Source: an uncultured Eubacteriales bacterium (lineage in GTDB: Bacteria > Bacillota > Clostridia > Christensenellales > Borkfalkiaceae). Taken from it: DNA of 48,313 nucleotides. Shown piece by piece: positions 25,901-34,860 of the stretch. The notes under the pieces are model-generated. The model had not been told where the DNA came from. It ran no database searches and saw nothing but the letters and a program-made list of their open reading frames with translations. Positions within the stretch are counted from its first letter, which is position 1. Every line of letters starts with the position of its first letter. Made by a program: the position numbers and the translations under genes. The stretch covers positions 1 to 48,313 of the forward strand of contig URKE01000010.1 of NCBI GenBank assembly GCA_900548285.1, in the 5' to 3' direction.

Positions 25901-27038
25901 GCTCGTGGACGACTTCAATATGTGTTACGAAGACCCGTTCAAAGGTACGTGGAATTCTTCCGACGGAACGCAGTACGTGTTCAACGGACTCGGCGAGTAC
26001 AATATCGATTTCGCGCTTTCCGACGGTAGAACGTGGAAGGCGATAGGCAGCGTTTCCGTAATCGAAAACGGCGTTTCGACGGACGTTAAATATCATTACG
26101 ACAGAGCGAATGCAACCGCATCGTTTACGTATAACGGTAAAACTTACGCCGTGAAACTCAGCGGAAACGACGTCCTCATCGACGAAAAAGTTTGCAAATC
26201 TCCCGACGAAGTGAGCCTTTATAAGTATCACGTGGGCGACGATATAATCGAGTTCAACGGCAAAAGCCCCGTCGGACTCGGCAAAGCCAAAGTTACGGCG
26301 AACGGAGCGGTAACCGAATACGATTACACCGTTACCGAAAGCGAAAACTCCATCACGGCAATAATCACGGACGGATCTACCGAACTTTATAAATTCGTGT
26401 TTGAAACCACGAACGGCGTAACGAAAACCACCGTCAGCAAAAACGGCGAAGTCATCACCGAAAACGTCGGAATATATCATCGCGCGATCGGCAAAAAATA
26501 TCTCATTTCGGACGATATGTTCTTCTATTCCACCGAAAATATGGATATGACCGGCACAGCCAAAGGCATGTTCGCCGATCTTGAAGTCGAGATAACTTAC
26601 GTCGACGAAAATTACGTAAGGTTGAGAGTAGACGGAACGTTCCTTTATTTCATCTATTACGTCGACGAGAACACTCTCGCGATAGTCGATTCTTCGTTGA
26701 AGACGATCGGCGTGCTTACCGTTCCCGACGGATATCAGGGCGTTTACGTCGCCGACGACGGCTCGACCGTCAGTTTCGACGGCAGAAGCAAATCCGAGTA
26801 TACTTACGCGTATATGACGCTCACCGTAATAGAGGATTTCGACGGAGAAAAGGAAGAAATCGAATACGTTTACGTTTATAAAGAAGAGAACGGCGAACTT
26901 TTCGCTTACGAAGTAGACAGATCGGGCGAAGAGGACGTTCTCGTCAAAAAGTACAAGATATCAGGAACAAAAACCGACGGCGCAAAGGCGTTCAAAAGCG
27001 AAACGTCCGTCGTATATCTTTCGGAAATATCCGAATAA
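22911..27038 (+). CDS. Giant lipoprotein: InlB-type repeat, GLUG beta-helix, tandem G-x-W/Y repeats
   Basis: The 1375-residue protein has a lipoprotein signal (ACTGC region; C29 or C26 lipidated). One InlB B-type repeat spans about 35-100 (GFEFIGWKQ to TLVAEWKEK). A GLUG-type parallel beta-helix spans about 195-470, with repeated GGIVGYL/GGICGFM/GLFGYI turns and FNGNGHTL. From about 760 to the end come tandem beta modules starting MGNWY, YKGLW, YIGVW, FKGTW and YQGVY. AAGGAG lies 4 bases before the ATG at 22911; the frame opens 30 bases earlier without a site. It follows oppF without a promoter and precedes a similar gene by 12 bases, so it belongs to the same operon. It may bind polysaccharide or protein at the surface; function unknown. 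Confidence 0.85.
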   Translation: MIKHRSDKKILIALLTVILCVAALACTGCGKKLKVTFSYGNGMSDSVVEVNKGEAVAEPGVPTKEGFEFIGWKQNGADGYYVFSTPVTEDITLVAEWKEKGGQDNPDNPDETVRIRWQDESYAEFLFDGSIPRNVKKGTTVSFGLRVSPYYEGSPAVKAGNSVLTPDAAGKYSFVAQSSVTVSVEGLTRADSVIKGMGTIKSPYKIANASQFKTFTDSINSGSDKYKEAYIELTSDIDFNGETLDPVADNANLYFSGNFNGNGHTLSDFNINAENGYAGLFGYIVTATLENLNVKNDIVLETSSKLNYIAGGIVSYNIGSDIINCGFSGSYSVVNTINEENMALHLGGICGFMQSYAPDYTASISYCRVDGTLSSSGDYPLYNVGGIAGASFGASAAVAASVYNCSFNGEISGKIQNAGGIVGYLREKSSLANCYVSGKISALINQKESIAGAICGRADNETSATHCVSAAKLTCAFSSGTEGEKSEVCGLVFNDAQMGVDSRKAVVKNVYNAESGSFDQNGTSYDLKNLGKVCELAGWNKADWQTDNGKIVPLYDETAEQSIHARFIFGTEVTKSDKDGKPLTLTEDTVTANGVLPVYVVYDGTGMNTFTADNGRISYGYFFDKELTERVPSCYLLTNDVDIYVGFADYADVEGEYYLTIKASKSGDVRNIEIQLVFDDNGKMTMIYDGIVASYMYVYNGEKILIKDGYFAYIRYPDIDTKKYDLTADYYCDIVGDKLEIYDTVFFAKPDNAATANKLNKAMGNWYASDGSVYSFLSDGTGSITDADGDYSEFTYSCNGNSVTIKMGSESGSASISSDGKTMQSSKFDFTISKTDIYKGLWETGFANRKTIEFDGKGEVKYNGGTYSYEINGDAVSFGGMTAAFNDSGLLVVTDNGTETVYGREGSYIGVWKETLLNYTMVLYGIGKDGYGHGRDSNNVDFTYIAEKSYESKIGKDVISVTMYYRTRLYGMFNEVTSKQDNSTLLYMVGYYAETGMLVDDFNMCYEDPFKGTWNSSDGTQYVFNGLGEYNIDFALSDGRTWKAIGSVSVIENGVSTDVKYHYDRANATASFTYNGKTYAVKLSGNDVLIDEKVCKSPDEVSLYKYHVGDDIIEFNGKSPVGLGKAKVTANGAVTEYDYTVTESENSITAIITDGSTELYKFVFETTNGVTKTTVSKNGEVITENVGIYHRAIGKKYLISDDMFFYSTENMDMTGTAKGMFADLEVEITYVDENYVRLRVDGTFLYFIYYVDENTLAIVDSSLKTIGVLTVPDGYQGVYVADDGSTVSFDGRSKSEYTYAYMTLTVIEDFDGEKEEIEYVYVYKEENGELFAYEVDRSGEEDVLVKKYKISGTKTDGAKAFKSETSVVYLSEISE

Positions 27039-27050
27039 ACAGGAGCAATC

Positions 27051-30000
27051 ATGAAAAAGAAATTATTACTTATTCTGACGATCGCGCTGGCGATTTTAAC
27101 GTCGCTTGCGTTCTCGTCGTGCGGAAAGAAGGGCGATTCCCAGTCCGTGCCCGATTCTGCGTCCGAATCCGTGTCGGAAACCGGACAGCCGACCGAATCG
27201 GATTCTCAACAGACTTCAGTCGTCGATCCTAAAGGGAACGGCACGAAAGAAAATCCTTATCTTATAAAAACTGCGGACGATCTTCTCGATTTTGCCGACA
27301 GAATAAACAACCCCGACGATGACGGCGAATACGCTTCGTCGTTCTTCCGCCTCGAAAACGATATCGATATGGCGGATGAAAAATACGTTTCGGCGGGCAA
27401 ACCCGTTACCGTTGAAAATGATGACGGAACGACGGAAGTCAAAGGCGGTTTCAGAGGCTCTTTCGACGGAAACGGACATAAAATATCCAACCTTACCATA
27501 ACCCAGACTTTGCGTATGTCGGTGGGTTACGTCGGCTTGTTCGGGTATACGAATAGGGCTAACGTATACGACCTTACGCTCGAAGACGTAAAATACGTCG
27601 TCGAGTCCATTTCGGGCGAAAGCACGATCGGCGCGTATATCGGCGGAGCGGTCGGTTATGCCGTTCTCACTAATTTCGTCAACGTTAAAACGAGCGGAAC
27701 CGTCGAAACCAGACTTCTGACCAAGAACGTCGCGCATATCGGCGGAGTCGCGGGAGAACTCGAAGTTTACGACAAAGAGATGGCTTATATAGCGTACGTC
27801 CGTAACTGCCGCGCGGCGGTCGAAACGATCGTCGGCAAGTTCGACGGCACGGAAGACAGCAAACTCGAAGTCGCTTCCAACGGCGGAATCGTCGGAACGG
27901 TTTCCTGCACGAAGGGCGCGGTGGCAATCGTCAACTGCGTGTCGGACGGTAAAGTGTACGGCGGTCAGTTTGTCGGCGGAATCGTCGGTTATAACAGCGG
28001 TTCAAACGTAAGTATAGTCAACTGCGTGAATTACGCAAGCGTCAGAGCGACCGCGAAAGACGTTTCTTACGCAGGCGGAATCGTCGGCTCCGCAAGAAAC
28101 GATATGATCGTTCTCGATTCTTATTCCGCGGGCAACATAGCGGGCGTTCAGGCTTCTTCGAGTTTTTACAAATCTTACGCCGGCGGCATATTCGGTTATA
28201 GTTACGCCGACGATTACGATATGGGATACACAGCCGGCGTTGCCGCGGAAAACGCTTTCCATTCGGGCGTCGTCAGATCCGCATCTTACGACAATCTCAA
28301 TTCTGCCGGTACGAAAATCGATAAAGCGAAAGTCAATAAAGACTGGTTCGTAAACAATCTCGGATTCGACGCGGACGAATGGAATTTCGCGGACGGAAAA
28401 ATTTCGCCTGCGGATTACGACAAAAAGTCGGGTTCTTATAAACTTTCTCTTTACGCAAACGATACGCTTGTTAAAGAAATAGAGAAGCCGTACACCGATA
28501 CGGGATTTTCGATTATCGGTTTGCTTGACGACGGCGACCCGATCGACACTCTTCTTTTCTTCGATTGGGGCTGGCAGTCCGGCACGAGATATCGTTATTA
28601 CGTTCCCGTGGTTAAGGATATGCGCCTCGACGCTCAGTACGGCGATTCCGCCGAAGTTGCCGGCACGTTCAAAGGCAAAGCGGAATATCACGGAGAGTCG
28701 GACGCGGGCATACTCGCTCTTTACGATAACGGAACTCTTCAATGGGTTTCTACCGGCATCATCAACGGAACTTATAAATACGACGGAACTCACCTTCTTC
28801 TTAATTTCTTCAATAACTACGGCGAAATCGCGGGGGCGTTCAATAGCACTTCCAAGACTATAAGTTTCTCCATAGAGCACGGAATGTCCGCAACCGTAAA
28901 TTACACTTTCACCAAGAAGGATAATATCAAAGTATTCGGTCAGTATTTCAACAACGACGGCGATACGTTCGTGTTCAGCGACGATAAGATAACTTTGTAT
29001 TCCGATAACGTCCGCAACAACGACGGTGTTTCCGCTTCTTACACCATTAAAGGCGACGAAGTTGTTATCGACGGAAAGTTGAGCGACTATTTCTCGTCGA
29101 TGAAAATGACGATTAAAAACGACGGAACTTTGGACGTAGATTTTGTCGGCAGCAAGGGCTATTCGATAAAGAGTAATTTCGCAAGGCCCGTAAACACCGA
29201 TCATAAGGGTGAAAAATACGTCGGCAAATATTATTTCCCCTATCTGACGATTTCGTCCGACAACGACGCGATCCAGTCAAACTACGTCATCGAATTTTTC
29301 GCGGACGGTAAAATCGAATATTCGAGCAAATACAGCACTACGCCCGGCGAATATTACGTTTTCGGTAATTTGTTCAGAATTGCTCTCGAAGGCTACTATA
29401 CGACGATCAGATACGACGAAACGCGTAATTTCTTCTACGGAGCGATCAACAGAGGAATAGGAAGCGGCTCCAAAATAAAAACTATCCTCACGCCTTGTGC
29501 GGACGGCGAACTCGTCGCGTATATGGTTAATTACAACGTGAACGAATTCGTTGCCGTCAACGATAAGAACCATTATCTCGTCAAAGACGGCGCGGTTGTC
29601 ACCGATGCGGTCATAATAGCCGAACGGGGATTCGCGAACGGCGAAAGAGTTACGATTAACGGCGTCGATTACAGAGTAAAATTGAGCGTGACGGATAAAA
29701 ATAACAGAGGCTACGTTCTCGAACCGCTCGGCGCAGAAGAGGGCGATTACACTTATAACGGAACGTCTTTCTCGCTGGACGGAATCAAAGACGTAACAGG
29801 CGACAAAACGGGTAAGTATTACGTTTACGATAAATTCGTCGTTGTCGTTTTCGATGACGATTCCATCATCGGTTTCGATTACGCCGCGGCAAAAGCCGCA
29901 AACGGCGCGGTCACGCTCGTCGCTCCCGACAATCATCAGGGAGTCTGGTATTCTTACAAAGAAAACGAGGACGGCGCATCTCAGAAGTACAACAGGCTTC

Positions 30001-30794
30001 TTCTGGACGGTTACGGGCATGTCGCGTATATGTACAGAACCGACGACGGAACTTATAATTTCAATTGGGGCAAACAAAGCGGCTGGGTTACTTACACCGA
30101 AACGGCAACAGGAATCTATTGCGAATTCAACGAGCATTATAAAGTCGAGTTCAACTTCTATTACGACGGACAACTCGCTTATTGCAAGGACTTCGACAAA
30201 ACGTTCGGCATCGTGATTCATATCAAGGACGGTTATACCGGTACGACCGACCTCCCCTCGCTTCCCGATGGCGTTGCCGGAACTTATAACGGCGCGGAAT
30301 CGGACGGAACGGCTATCGTTTTCAACCTTAAGCAGGACCTTACAGGAAGCGTAAAAGGTGTTCCTTTCTCTTCGATTTACGACGGAAACGATAAAGTCGC
30401 GTTCAAAGCGAACGGAGTAAATTATGTTTTCGCGATAAGCACAAAAACTTTGACTTACGGAACGGAAGCGGTCGTTCTCACCCGCGGCGGCGAGGTTGAG
30501 GAAATCATTCCTGCAATGTTCGTCGGTTCCTGGACCGGCAACTTCATCGGTTTCAATGCCGGCACGCGCACGATAATTATCGAAGCGAACGGTACGATGA
30601 AATACGGCGAAGTGACTCTGGTTGCGGAATACGATATCACAAAATCGCAGATTGTCGGAAAAACCGCCGACAAATCCTACGTAATCACATTAACGTGGGA
30701 CGCCAAAAACGAAGTGATGAGCGCAAACATTCTTTTCGTTCAGGATTATTCCGACGAATATAACAGCAGTTGTTCCGATCTTAAAAAGGCATAA
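27051..30794 (+). CDS. Giant lipoprotein: GLUG beta-helix and tandem G-x-W/Y repeats
   Basis: The 1247-residue protein has lipobox FSSC (C24) and a Ser/Glu/Gln-rich linker (about 29-60). A GLUG-type beta-helix covers about 62-440 (FDGNGHKISNLTI, GGAVGY, GGIVGY, GGIVGS, GGIFGY). A divergent InlB-like module follows at about 460-535. At least six beta modules of 70-100 residues run to the C-terminus, opening VAGTF, VFGQY, YVGKY, HQGVW, VAGTY and FVGSW. AGGAG lies 6 bases before the ATG. It starts 12 bases after the preceding giant lipoprotein and shares its architecture, so the two probably arose by duplication followed by divergence. It is the last gene of the long plus-strand series. No terminator with a T run is visible after it, only a stem-loop at about 30804-30838. 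Confidence 0.85.
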   Translation: MKKKLLLILTIALAILTSLAFSSCGKKGDSQSVPDSASESVSETGQPTESDSQQTSVVDPKGNGTKENPYLIKTADDLLDFADRINNPDDDGEYASSFFRLENDIDMADEKYVSAGKPVTVENDDGTTEVKGGFRGSFDGNGHKISNLTITQTLRMSVGYVGLFGYTNRANVYDLTLEDVKYVVESISGESTIGAYIGGAVGYAVLTNFVNVKTSGTVETRLLTKNVAHIGGVAGELEVYDKEMAYIAYVRNCRAAVETIVGKFDGTEDSKLEVASNGGIVGTVSCTKGAVAIVNCVSDGKVYGGQFVGGIVGYNSGSNVSIVNCVNYASVRATAKDVSYAGGIVGSARNDMIVLDSYSAGNIAGVQASSSFYKSYAGGIFGYSYADDYDMGYTAGVAAENAFHSGVVRSASYDNLNSAGTKIDKAKVNKDWFVNNLGFDADEWNFADGKISPADYDKKSGSYKLSLYANDTLVKEIEKPYTDTGFSIIGLLDDGDPIDTLLFFDWGWQSGTRYRYYVPVVKDMRLDAQYGDSAEVAGTFKGKAEYHGESDAGILALYDNGTLQWVSTGIINGTYKYDGTHLLLNFFNNYGEIAGAFNSTSKTISFSIEHGMSATVNYTFTKKDNIKVFGQYFNNDGDTFVFSDDKITLYSDNVRNNDGVSASYTIKGDEVVIDGKLSDYFSSMKMTIKNDGTLDVDFVGSKGYSIKSNFARPVNTDHKGEKYVGKYYFPYLTISSDNDAIQSNYVIEFFADGKIEYSSKYSTTPGEYYVFGNLFRIALEGYYTTIRYDETRNFFYGAINRGIGSGSKIKTILTPCADGELVAYMVNYNVNEFVAVNDKNHYLVKDGAVVTDAVIIAERGFANGERVTINGVDYRVKLSVTDKNNRGYVLEPLGAEEGDYTYNGTSFSLDGIKDVTGDKTGKYYVYDKFVVVVFDDDSIIGFDYAAAKAANGAVTLVAPDNHQGVWYSYKENEDGASQKYNRLLLDGYGHVAYMYRTDDGTYNFNWGKQSGWVTYTETATGIYCEFNEHYKVEFNFYYDGQLAYCKDFDKTFGIVIHIKDGYTGTTDLPSLPDGVAGTYNGAESDGTAIVFNLKQDLTGSVKGVPFSSIYDGNDKVAFKANGVNYVFAISTKTLTYGTEAVVLTRGGEVEEIIPAMFVGSWTGNFIGFNAGTRTIIIEANGTMKYGEVTLVAEYDITKSQIVGKTADKSYVITLTWDAKNEVMSANILFVQDYSDEYNSSCSDLKKA

Positions 30795-30958
30795 GTATGA
30801 CGGGGAAGATTTGTCGCGCTACGTCGGCGAATCTTCTCTGAAATGAATATTATACAGCATAAATGAATAATTATTAATCAAAACCGACGATATAAGTCAA
30901 AATTATGGCTTTTATAGGAAAAATCGATAGAAAATCAGTGCAATTTTGTGAGAATTGT

Positions 30959-30988
30959 TTGACGGTTATGCGTTTTTAGTTGTATAAT
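30959..30988 (+). promoter_or_regulatory. Promoter of the third giant lipoprotein gene
   Basis: TTGACG (30959-30964) and a perfect TATAAT (30983-30988) are separated by 18 bases. Initiation near 30995 gives a leader of about 65 bases that contains the hairpin at 31007-31032. Confidence 0.8.
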
Positions 30989-31006
30989 ATGTAAGGACAA
31001 GATAAA

Positions 31007-31043
31007 AACTCCGTGCTTTTCGGCGCGGAGTTAAAAAATTTTT
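31007..31043 (+). promoter_or_regulatory. Leader hairpin before the third giant lipoprotein gene
   Basis: A 10-bp stem with one G-T pair (AACTCCGTGC 31007-31016 with GCGCGGAGTT 31023-31032, loop TTTTCG) lies between promoter and start codon and is followed by six A and five T residues. It may stabilise the message or act as a weak attenuator. It could also serve as the missing terminator for the upstream operon. Confidence 0.5.
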
Positions 31044-31059
31044 ATATAGGAGAAACATT

Positions 31060-34000
31060 ATGGCAAAGAAAAAATCGGTTTTATTGATTCTGATCGTAAT
31101 GCTTGCGTTTTTCGCTTTTGCCGGTCTTGCTTCGTGCGGAACTCACGCGGGCAATTCGGAAAGTAACAGCGAAACGGTGAAAGAAACCGAAACCGCCGGT
31201 CAGACCGAAACGACAAGCGGAACCGAAACAACCGGCGAAACCACGAGCGAAACAACAGGAGAAACGACGAGCGAATCTACCGTTGCACCCGAGGTTAAAT
31301 ACACCGTTAAGTTTATGAACGGCGAAACCGAGGTCGCGAGCGTTGAGGTTAAAGAAGGCGAAACGGTTGCTCAGGCGGATATCCCCGTCGCTCCCGTATC
31401 GGATTATGTGTTTTACGGCTGGTTCAACGGTGAGGTTGAATTCGACGCAGCCGCTGCCGTAACCGCAGACGTAACTTACGTTGCAAAATTCAGCGCGATA
31501 AAAGCCGAGCATATCGGCGAATGGAGAGGCGAGGGCAAGGACGGCAACGCAAACGCCGTTGCTTACGTTCTCACCGTAACCGGCGAAACCGTATCTCTTA
31601 AAGTCGGCGCGGCAGAAGCCGTGGCGGCAACGGATGTGGCTTATAATGACAACGGTGAACTTGCGTTCAAACTCGGCGACGAAGCATACTCTTTCGGTAT
31701 GTGGTATAATTACTATATTTGCAACGCGGATTATTCCGTAAACGTAGATGTTTCGCTCGTTTACGATAAACCCGTCGAGTTCGGGGAAGAGGCTCTTGTC
31801 GGCGCGTATGAAACGGAAGCGGGCGTTAAAATCGTTATTAACAGCACGTTTGTTCTTGTCGACGGCGTTCAGGGAACGGATTTCACGTCCTCTTCTAACG
31901 GTTATTCTTTCTATATCGACGGAGTTAACGCGAGCGTTTCCTATAATACCGAAGCCTGGTATTATTCTGTCGGCGGCGAAAGCGACAAAATCAAAACTCC
32001 GGTAAAAGAACCTGTTGCAATTCCCGAGGCTCTTATCGGCAATTGGTCTGCCGTTGTTGAAGACGCGTGGGGAAAGATCCTTTATCTTGTAACGATTACC
32101 GCGGACGGCGCGTCTGAATATGTTGACGGAAACGGATGGTCGGACGTCGTCGCTTCTTACGAAGCGGTTGAAGGCGGAGTTGTGTTCAATATCGGCGGAA
32201 ATAAAATCACAGTTACCGCAAATGCAGACGGAACGATTAACTACAACAACGTCGCTCTCGAAAAGAAGATAAGAATTGCGTTCGTCAACGATTATCAGAT
32301 TTATTATGTCGCTGATTTAAAGGATGACGGAACTATCGACGAAGAAAACTTCGCGCTCGAAGATCCCGTTAAAGAACATCATCATTTCGACGGTTGGTTC
32401 AATCAGGTCGGCGGCGCGGCATTCGATTTTTCCGCAACGTTTGAAAAAGGCGCGTATTTCGAAGCGAAGTGGACTGAAACCGAAATCTCCGTCAAGTTCG
32501 ACGACATCACGGTTTACGTTCCCGTTACCGACGGCGTTGCTAAACTGACCGACGTTCTTATTCCCGCCGCGCCAGCAGCCGAAGAAGGCAAGGCTTTCAT
32601 GGGCTGGTATAACGGCAACGTTAAAGCGACGGCAGGACTCGAAGTTAAGAAAGGCGCGAAGTTTGTTTCGTATTTTGCCTCTGAGGCAGATTATGCCGGA
32701 TATTGGACTTGTAATGAAGCCGGTAAAGAATCGATGCTTGCTGTAGTTGACGGAAAGTTGACTTTCGGTGAAGATTTTAAGCGGATACAATACACTTATG
32801 CCGACGGTCAGTTGTCGGCAAGGATAGGTACTATACGTTACACTTGGCTCAATGTTGAAAAAACCATGACCGGTGTCGTTGTAAGTATAAAGTACTATGA
32901 TGAGTATGACGAACTGGTAACCGATAAATATGTATTAGAACCGGTAAAAGCCGTTAAAGGAGTAATACCTGCCGGCACATATAAGTCCACGAATTCTGAC
33001 GGCTTTATTATAAACGAAGACGGCGTTGTTACTAACTGCGGCTCTTCGCTTGATGCGGCAATGTATAGTTATGTCAGCGGAACGGCTTCTAATTTAACTA
33101 TCAAATTTGTTGACGGCGGCGGCAATTTAACAGAGTATAAGAACGTAAGAGTAAAAGACGGAAAGATTATTTGCGGAAAACTTACGGCTGACGCAAAAAT
33201 ATACGTTAAAGACCCCAAATCCTTTAAGGATACATCAGAGGTTAATTACGCCTTTACTCTTTACGCGTATACTGTAGTTAATAAAGACGGTGACGGAAAC
33301 GATCAGGAATCTGTAATTTATGTAATTAATAAAAAGGGTCAGTATGCCGAAGTGACTGTCACCGGTGAAATTAAAGTCGGCAATATAGTAACCTTAAAAT
33401 ATACTTTCTATAATGGTGCGGTGGCAAATAAAAAATCGTTTGAAGAGCAGTATATAGTCAACAGTAAAGGTAAATTTGCTGCTCCGGGTGAAGAGAAAGG
33501 CGAGTATACGAGCGAAACTCTCGGAACTTTGAAACTCGACGGGTTCGGCAACGCAACCCTGACGAACGGCGAAGACGTTAAAACTTACGTTTACGTTATC
33601 AACGGCGCGGGCGTAGTTGTTCTTAAAAATGCCGAAGGCGCGGTTGTAGACGGCGTAAAACTCGCTGAGGGAAACACGTTTGCAAAAGCGGAAGTCGTCG
33701 GCAAATACGGATATTTTATCAAGAGCGATAACGATAAATACTCTTTAACTCTTGACGGGTTTGGAGGAATTAGCGTTTATTACAATTCGTACTATCCTTC
33801 CGAATACATCGGTTCTTATACTGTTGCCGAGGACGGAAGCATCGTGGCTACCGGAAGCGAACTTTCTACTTATAAAGGAACGTGGACTGTAGCCGAAGGC
33901 GGAAAAGTTCTTATCAACGGAAATAAGATTTTCATTGCCGAAGGATATACTCCCGTTAATCATATCGACGAATTTGCCGGATATTACGTAAACGGTGACA

Positions 34001-34803
34001 ACGTTGTTAAAATTGTCGTTGCGGACGGCAAGGCGACCGTACTTGTAAACAAGGTTGACGTAAAAGCAAAAGCCAACTGGAACGGTACGGAGATAACTTA
34101 TTATGCTGTCGATCCCGACTCTCCGATTCCCGGCGTGAAGACGGATTATATCGTAACTAAAGACGGCAAAAATGTAGTTGTTAAATATAAAAAGTGTATC
34201 GGTCTTGACGAGTATGGTGAATCGCCTGAATTTGCCAACGATTATACGGTTCTTACTTACACCGCCGCGGAAGAACCCGTCGAACTTGACGCATTTGCCG
34301 GCACTTTGGTTTGCAACACGAATTCAAGTTTAAAGTTTGTTTTCGACGGTAAAGGAATCGTTACTGTTGTAGGAGCAAACGAAGGGAAATATGCTTATAC
34401 GGTAGAAGGAAACAAATCAACTCATTATAATACCGCTTACACCGAAACGATTACTTGTACGTTGACGAGTGAAACCACAATGACAGTAAATGACCAATTT
34501 GGCGACTGGCTTGCTGGCGTATCCTTCACAAAACAAGCGGAAGAGGCGGAAACTCTTGATGCATTTGCCGGTAATTGGAAAGTTTACGATACGGTTTTCG
34601 CTTTCGATGGAAAGGGAACGGTTGTTGTTACCGGATCAAGTTATGATGGTACTTTCTCCTATACCGTAAGCGGTGATACCGTTACATTTAAAAACACACG
34701 TTTAAATGAAGTTATTACTTGTAAATTGTCCGGTGCTGATGCAATTTTAGTTTCTTGCGGTTGCGGAGAAGAATATAGCAACACGAAGTTTACAAAACAG
34801 TAA
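31060..34803 (+). CDS. Giant lipoprotein: Thr/Glu linker, InlB-type repeats, tandem G-x-W/Y repeats
   Basis: The 1247-residue protein has lipobox LASC (C26). A low-complexity linker of ETT/GETTSE units follows to about residue 80. InlB B-type repeats lie at about 84-150, 405-475 and 478-545 (VFYGWFNG, HHFDGWFN, AFMGWYNG). Around and after them are about ten beta modules opening HIGEW, LVGAY, LIGNW, YAGYW, PAGTY, KGEY, VVGKY, FAGYY, FAGTL and FAGNW. The last two are close copies (FAFDGKG, YTV, ITCKL/ITCTL, FTKQ). TATAGGAG lies before the ATG. It has its own promoter and ends in a shared bidirectional terminator. Bases 32660-33470 and the last 900 bases look more AT-rich in their codons than the rest. 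Surface location is secure; the ligand is unknown. Confidence 0.85.
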   Translation: MAKKKSVLLILIVMLAFFAFAGLASCGTHAGNSESNSETVKETETAGQTETTSGTETTGETTSETTGETTSESTVAPEVKYTVKFMNGETEVASVEVKEGETVAQADIPVAPVSDYVFYGWFNGEVEFDAAAAVTADVTYVAKFSAIKAEHIGEWRGEGKDGNANAVAYVLTVTGETVSLKVGAAEAVAATDVAYNDNGELAFKLGDEAYSFGMWYNYYICNADYSVNVDVSLVYDKPVEFGEEALVGAYETEAGVKIVINSTFVLVDGVQGTDFTSSSNGYSFYIDGVNASVSYNTEAWYYSVGGESDKIKTPVKEPVAIPEALIGNWSAVVEDAWGKILYLVTITADGASEYVDGNGWSDVVASYEAVEGGVVFNIGGNKITVTANADGTINYNNVALEKKIRIAFVNDYQIYYVADLKDDGTIDEENFALEDPVKEHHHFDGWFNQVGGAAFDFSATFEKGAYFEAKWTETEISVKFDDITVYVPVTDGVAKLTDVLIPAAPAAEEGKAFMGWYNGNVKATAGLEVKKGAKFVSYFASEADYAGYWTCNEAGKESMLAVVDGKLTFGEDFKRIQYTYADGQLSARIGTIRYTWLNVEKTMTGVVVSIKYYDEYDELVTDKYVLEPVKAVKGVIPAGTYKSTNSDGFIINEDGVVTNCGSSLDAAMYSYVSGTASNLTIKFVDGGGNLTEYKNVRVKDGKIICGKLTADAKIYVKDPKSFKDTSEVNYAFTLYAYTVVNKDGDGNDQESVIYVINKKGQYAEVTVTGEIKVGNIVTLKYTFYNGAVANKKSFEEQYIVNSKGKFAAPGEEKGEYTSETLGTLKLDGFGNATLTNGEDVKTYVYVINGAGVVVLKNAEGAVVDGVKLAEGNTFAKAEVVGKYGYFIKSDNDKYSLTLDGFGGISVYYNSYYPSEYIGSYTVAEDGSIVATGSELSTYKGTWTVAEGGKVLINGNKIFIAEGYTPVNHIDEFAGYYVNGDNVVKIVVADGKATVLVNKVDVKAKANWNGTEITYYAVDPDSPIPGVKTDYIVTKDGKNVVVKYKKCIGLDEYGESPEFANDYTVLTYTAAEEPVELDAFAGTLVCNTNSSLKFVFDGKGIVTVVGANEGKYAYTVEGNKSTHYNTAYTETITCTLTSETTMTVNDQFGDWLAGVSFTKQAEEAETLDAFAGNWKVYDTVFAFDGKGTVVVTGSSYDGTFSYTVSGDTVTFKNTRLNEVITCKLSGADAILVSCGCGEEYSNTKFTKQ

Positions 34804-34834
34804 TCTTAAATTGTTTCTGTAACAAAATAATAAA

Positions 34835-34858
34835 AAAGAGAGGATGTTTCCTCTCTTT
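34835..34858. terminator. Bidirectional terminator between giant lipoprotein and gerAC
   Basis: A 10-bp stem (AAAGAGAGGA 34835-34844 with TCCTCTCTTT 34849-34858) with loop TGTT carries an A run on one side and a T run on the other. The two flanking genes converge on it, ending at 34803 and 34861. Confidence 0.9.
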
Positions 34859-34860
34859 TT

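Noticed and set aside
27051..34803. Exact tandem duplication of two giant lipoprotein genes
   Set aside because: Both genes are exactly 3744 bases long, but their domain order differs (GLUG helix in one, InlB-type repeats in the other) and no long identity is seen, so the equal length is coincidence.
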